Shown here: positions 6,208-6,379 of the stretch, one piece after another | How positions within the stretch are numbered: position 1 is the first letter of the stretch | Layout of the letters: each line of letters starts with the position of its first letter | From: an uncultured Eubacterium sp. | GTDB taxonomy: Bacteria; Bacillota_A; Clostridia; Lachnospirales; Lachnospiraceae | Direction of reading: 5' to 3' | Assembly: GCA_947653505.1 (NCBI GenBank) | Contig: CANTHI010000227.1 | Location: 1 to 6,379 of the forward strand | DNA length: 6,379 nt | Program-made: the position numbers and the translations under genes | The notes under the pieces: generated by a model | Seen by the model: the letters and a program-made list of their open reading frames with translations, nothing else | Database searches by the model: none | Told to the model about the DNA's origin: nothing

Positions 6208-6209
6208 TC
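6189..6209. repeat. Run of nine C/G inside a 7-bp inverted repeat
   Basis: On the plus strand GATTACC (6189-6195) and GGTAATC (6203-6209) are perfect complements separated by seven C. The uninterrupted C run covers 6194-6202. It is by far the longest homopolymer of C or G in the window. It lies between the predicted -35 and -10 of the minus-strand promoter. Confidence 0.85.
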
Positions 6210-6245
6210 GTAATTACTTGATGGAAACAGGTAAAATATTGATAT
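6204..6245 (-). promoter_or_regulatory. Shared 42-bp regulatory element, copy 2 (secreted-protein gene)
   Basis: On the minus strand this copy begins ATATCAATA, contains TTTACCTGT and ends TTACGATTAC. It matches 3746-3787 at 34 of 42 bases without gaps, including both TTAC repeats 21 bp apart. The eight differences are scattered, not clustered. It sits in the intergenic region shared with the divergent gene at 6343, so a bound regulator could act on both directions. Confidence 0.7.
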
Positions 6246-6275
6246 TCCCGCCAGCCAGTCCGTCATTTTCAGCTA

Positions 6276-6304
6276 TTGTAATATTCCATACTTACATATA
6301 TAAT
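6276..6304 (+). promoter_or_regulatory. Near-consensus promoter of the divergent right-edge gene
   Basis: TTGTAA (6276-6281) and a perfect TATAAT (6299-6304) are separated by 17 bp, the ideal spacing for the housekeeping sigma factor. Transcription would begin near 6311, leaving a leader of about 30 nt before the ATG at 6343. Unlike the two minus-strand promoters this one looks constitutive. Confidence 0.7.
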
Positions 6305-6342
6305 AAAGCAGACATCTGACAGAAAGGCAGGAAAAACAGCTT

Positions 6343-6379
6343 ATGAAGATTTTCAAAATCATCAGAGCCTGCAGGATAA
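6343..6379 (+). CDS. Start of a divergent gene, cut by the window edge
   Basis: Only the first 12 codons are visible: MKIFKIIRACRI, still open at the end of the window. A CAGGA ribosome binding site ends 10 nt before the ATG, and a strong promoter lies at 6276-6304. The basic and hydrophobic beginning would suit a membrane sensor such as a YesM-type histidine kinase, which is often encoded next to sugar ABC transporters in these bacteria. A dozen residues cannot establish this, and a secreted or cytosolic protein is equally possible. Confidence 0.5.
   Translation, partial: MKIFKIIRACRI

Noticed and set aside
5898..6319. Overlapping plus-strand frames across the signal peptide and intergenic region
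   Set aside because: They run through the promoters and hairpins, and their composition reflects antisense signal-peptide sequence.
1..6379. CRISPR array, tRNA, rRNA, insertion sequence or toxin-antitoxin pair
   Set aside because: No regularly spaced repeats, cloverleaf, transposase-like frame, terminal inverted repeats or paired small genes were seen.

Overview
The window looks like a carbohydrate-uptake locus of a gut-type Clostridia member, most likely Lachnospiraceae. The support is the CUT1-type sugar ABC transporter without its own ATPase, the strong AAGGAGG ribosome binding sites, and a modular secreted protein with CxxC...GH repeats, a Gly/Ser linker, PDG repeats and a C-terminal Big2-like Ig domain. 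That last architecture is common in this family. The assignment rests on protein style only.

Layout, right to left, since nearly everything is on the minus strand. At the right edge (6343-6379, plus strand) a gene starts and runs out of the window behind a near-consensus promoter (TTGTAA-17-TATAAT). Divergent from it, 6043-3799 holds a broken gene for a secreted surface protein. It has a signal peptide and the beginning of what looks like a glycoside-hydrolase-type domain, then a change of frame directly into C-terminal accessory modules, then a second frame change. The catalytic core expected between them is not there. Next come a promoter region (3722-3787) and the transporter operon: solute-binding lipoprotein (3652-2321), a structured 115-nt gap, permease 1 (2205-1324) and permease 2 (1324-494, TAATG overlap). 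A hairpin terminator (287-340) follows. At the left edge (177-1) an unrecognised gene begins, also with an apparent one-base frameshift.

The most interesting signal is regulatory. A 42-bp element is present, ungapped and 34/42 identical, upstream of both the broken secreted-protein gene (6204-6245) and the transporter operon (3746-3787). In both places a -10-like hexamer (TAGAAT, TAAAAT) lies exactly 18 bp downstream of the element, and the -35 position is poor. This suggests that one activator switches on both units, and the 21-bp TTAC periodicity would suit an AraC-type protein. In the copy serving the secreted-protein gene, the promoter spacer contains a run of nine G inside a 7-bp inverted repeat. 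That arrangement could change promoter spacing by slippage.

How the parts fit: the secreted protein would probably act on a polysaccharide or glycan outside the cell, the lipoprotein and two permeases would import the released sugars using an ATPase encoded elsewhere, and the divergent gene may encode the regulator or sensor. The substrate cannot be read from the sequence. The frameshifts all go in the same direction (one base short), two of them in G runs, so base-calling error competes with real gene decay.
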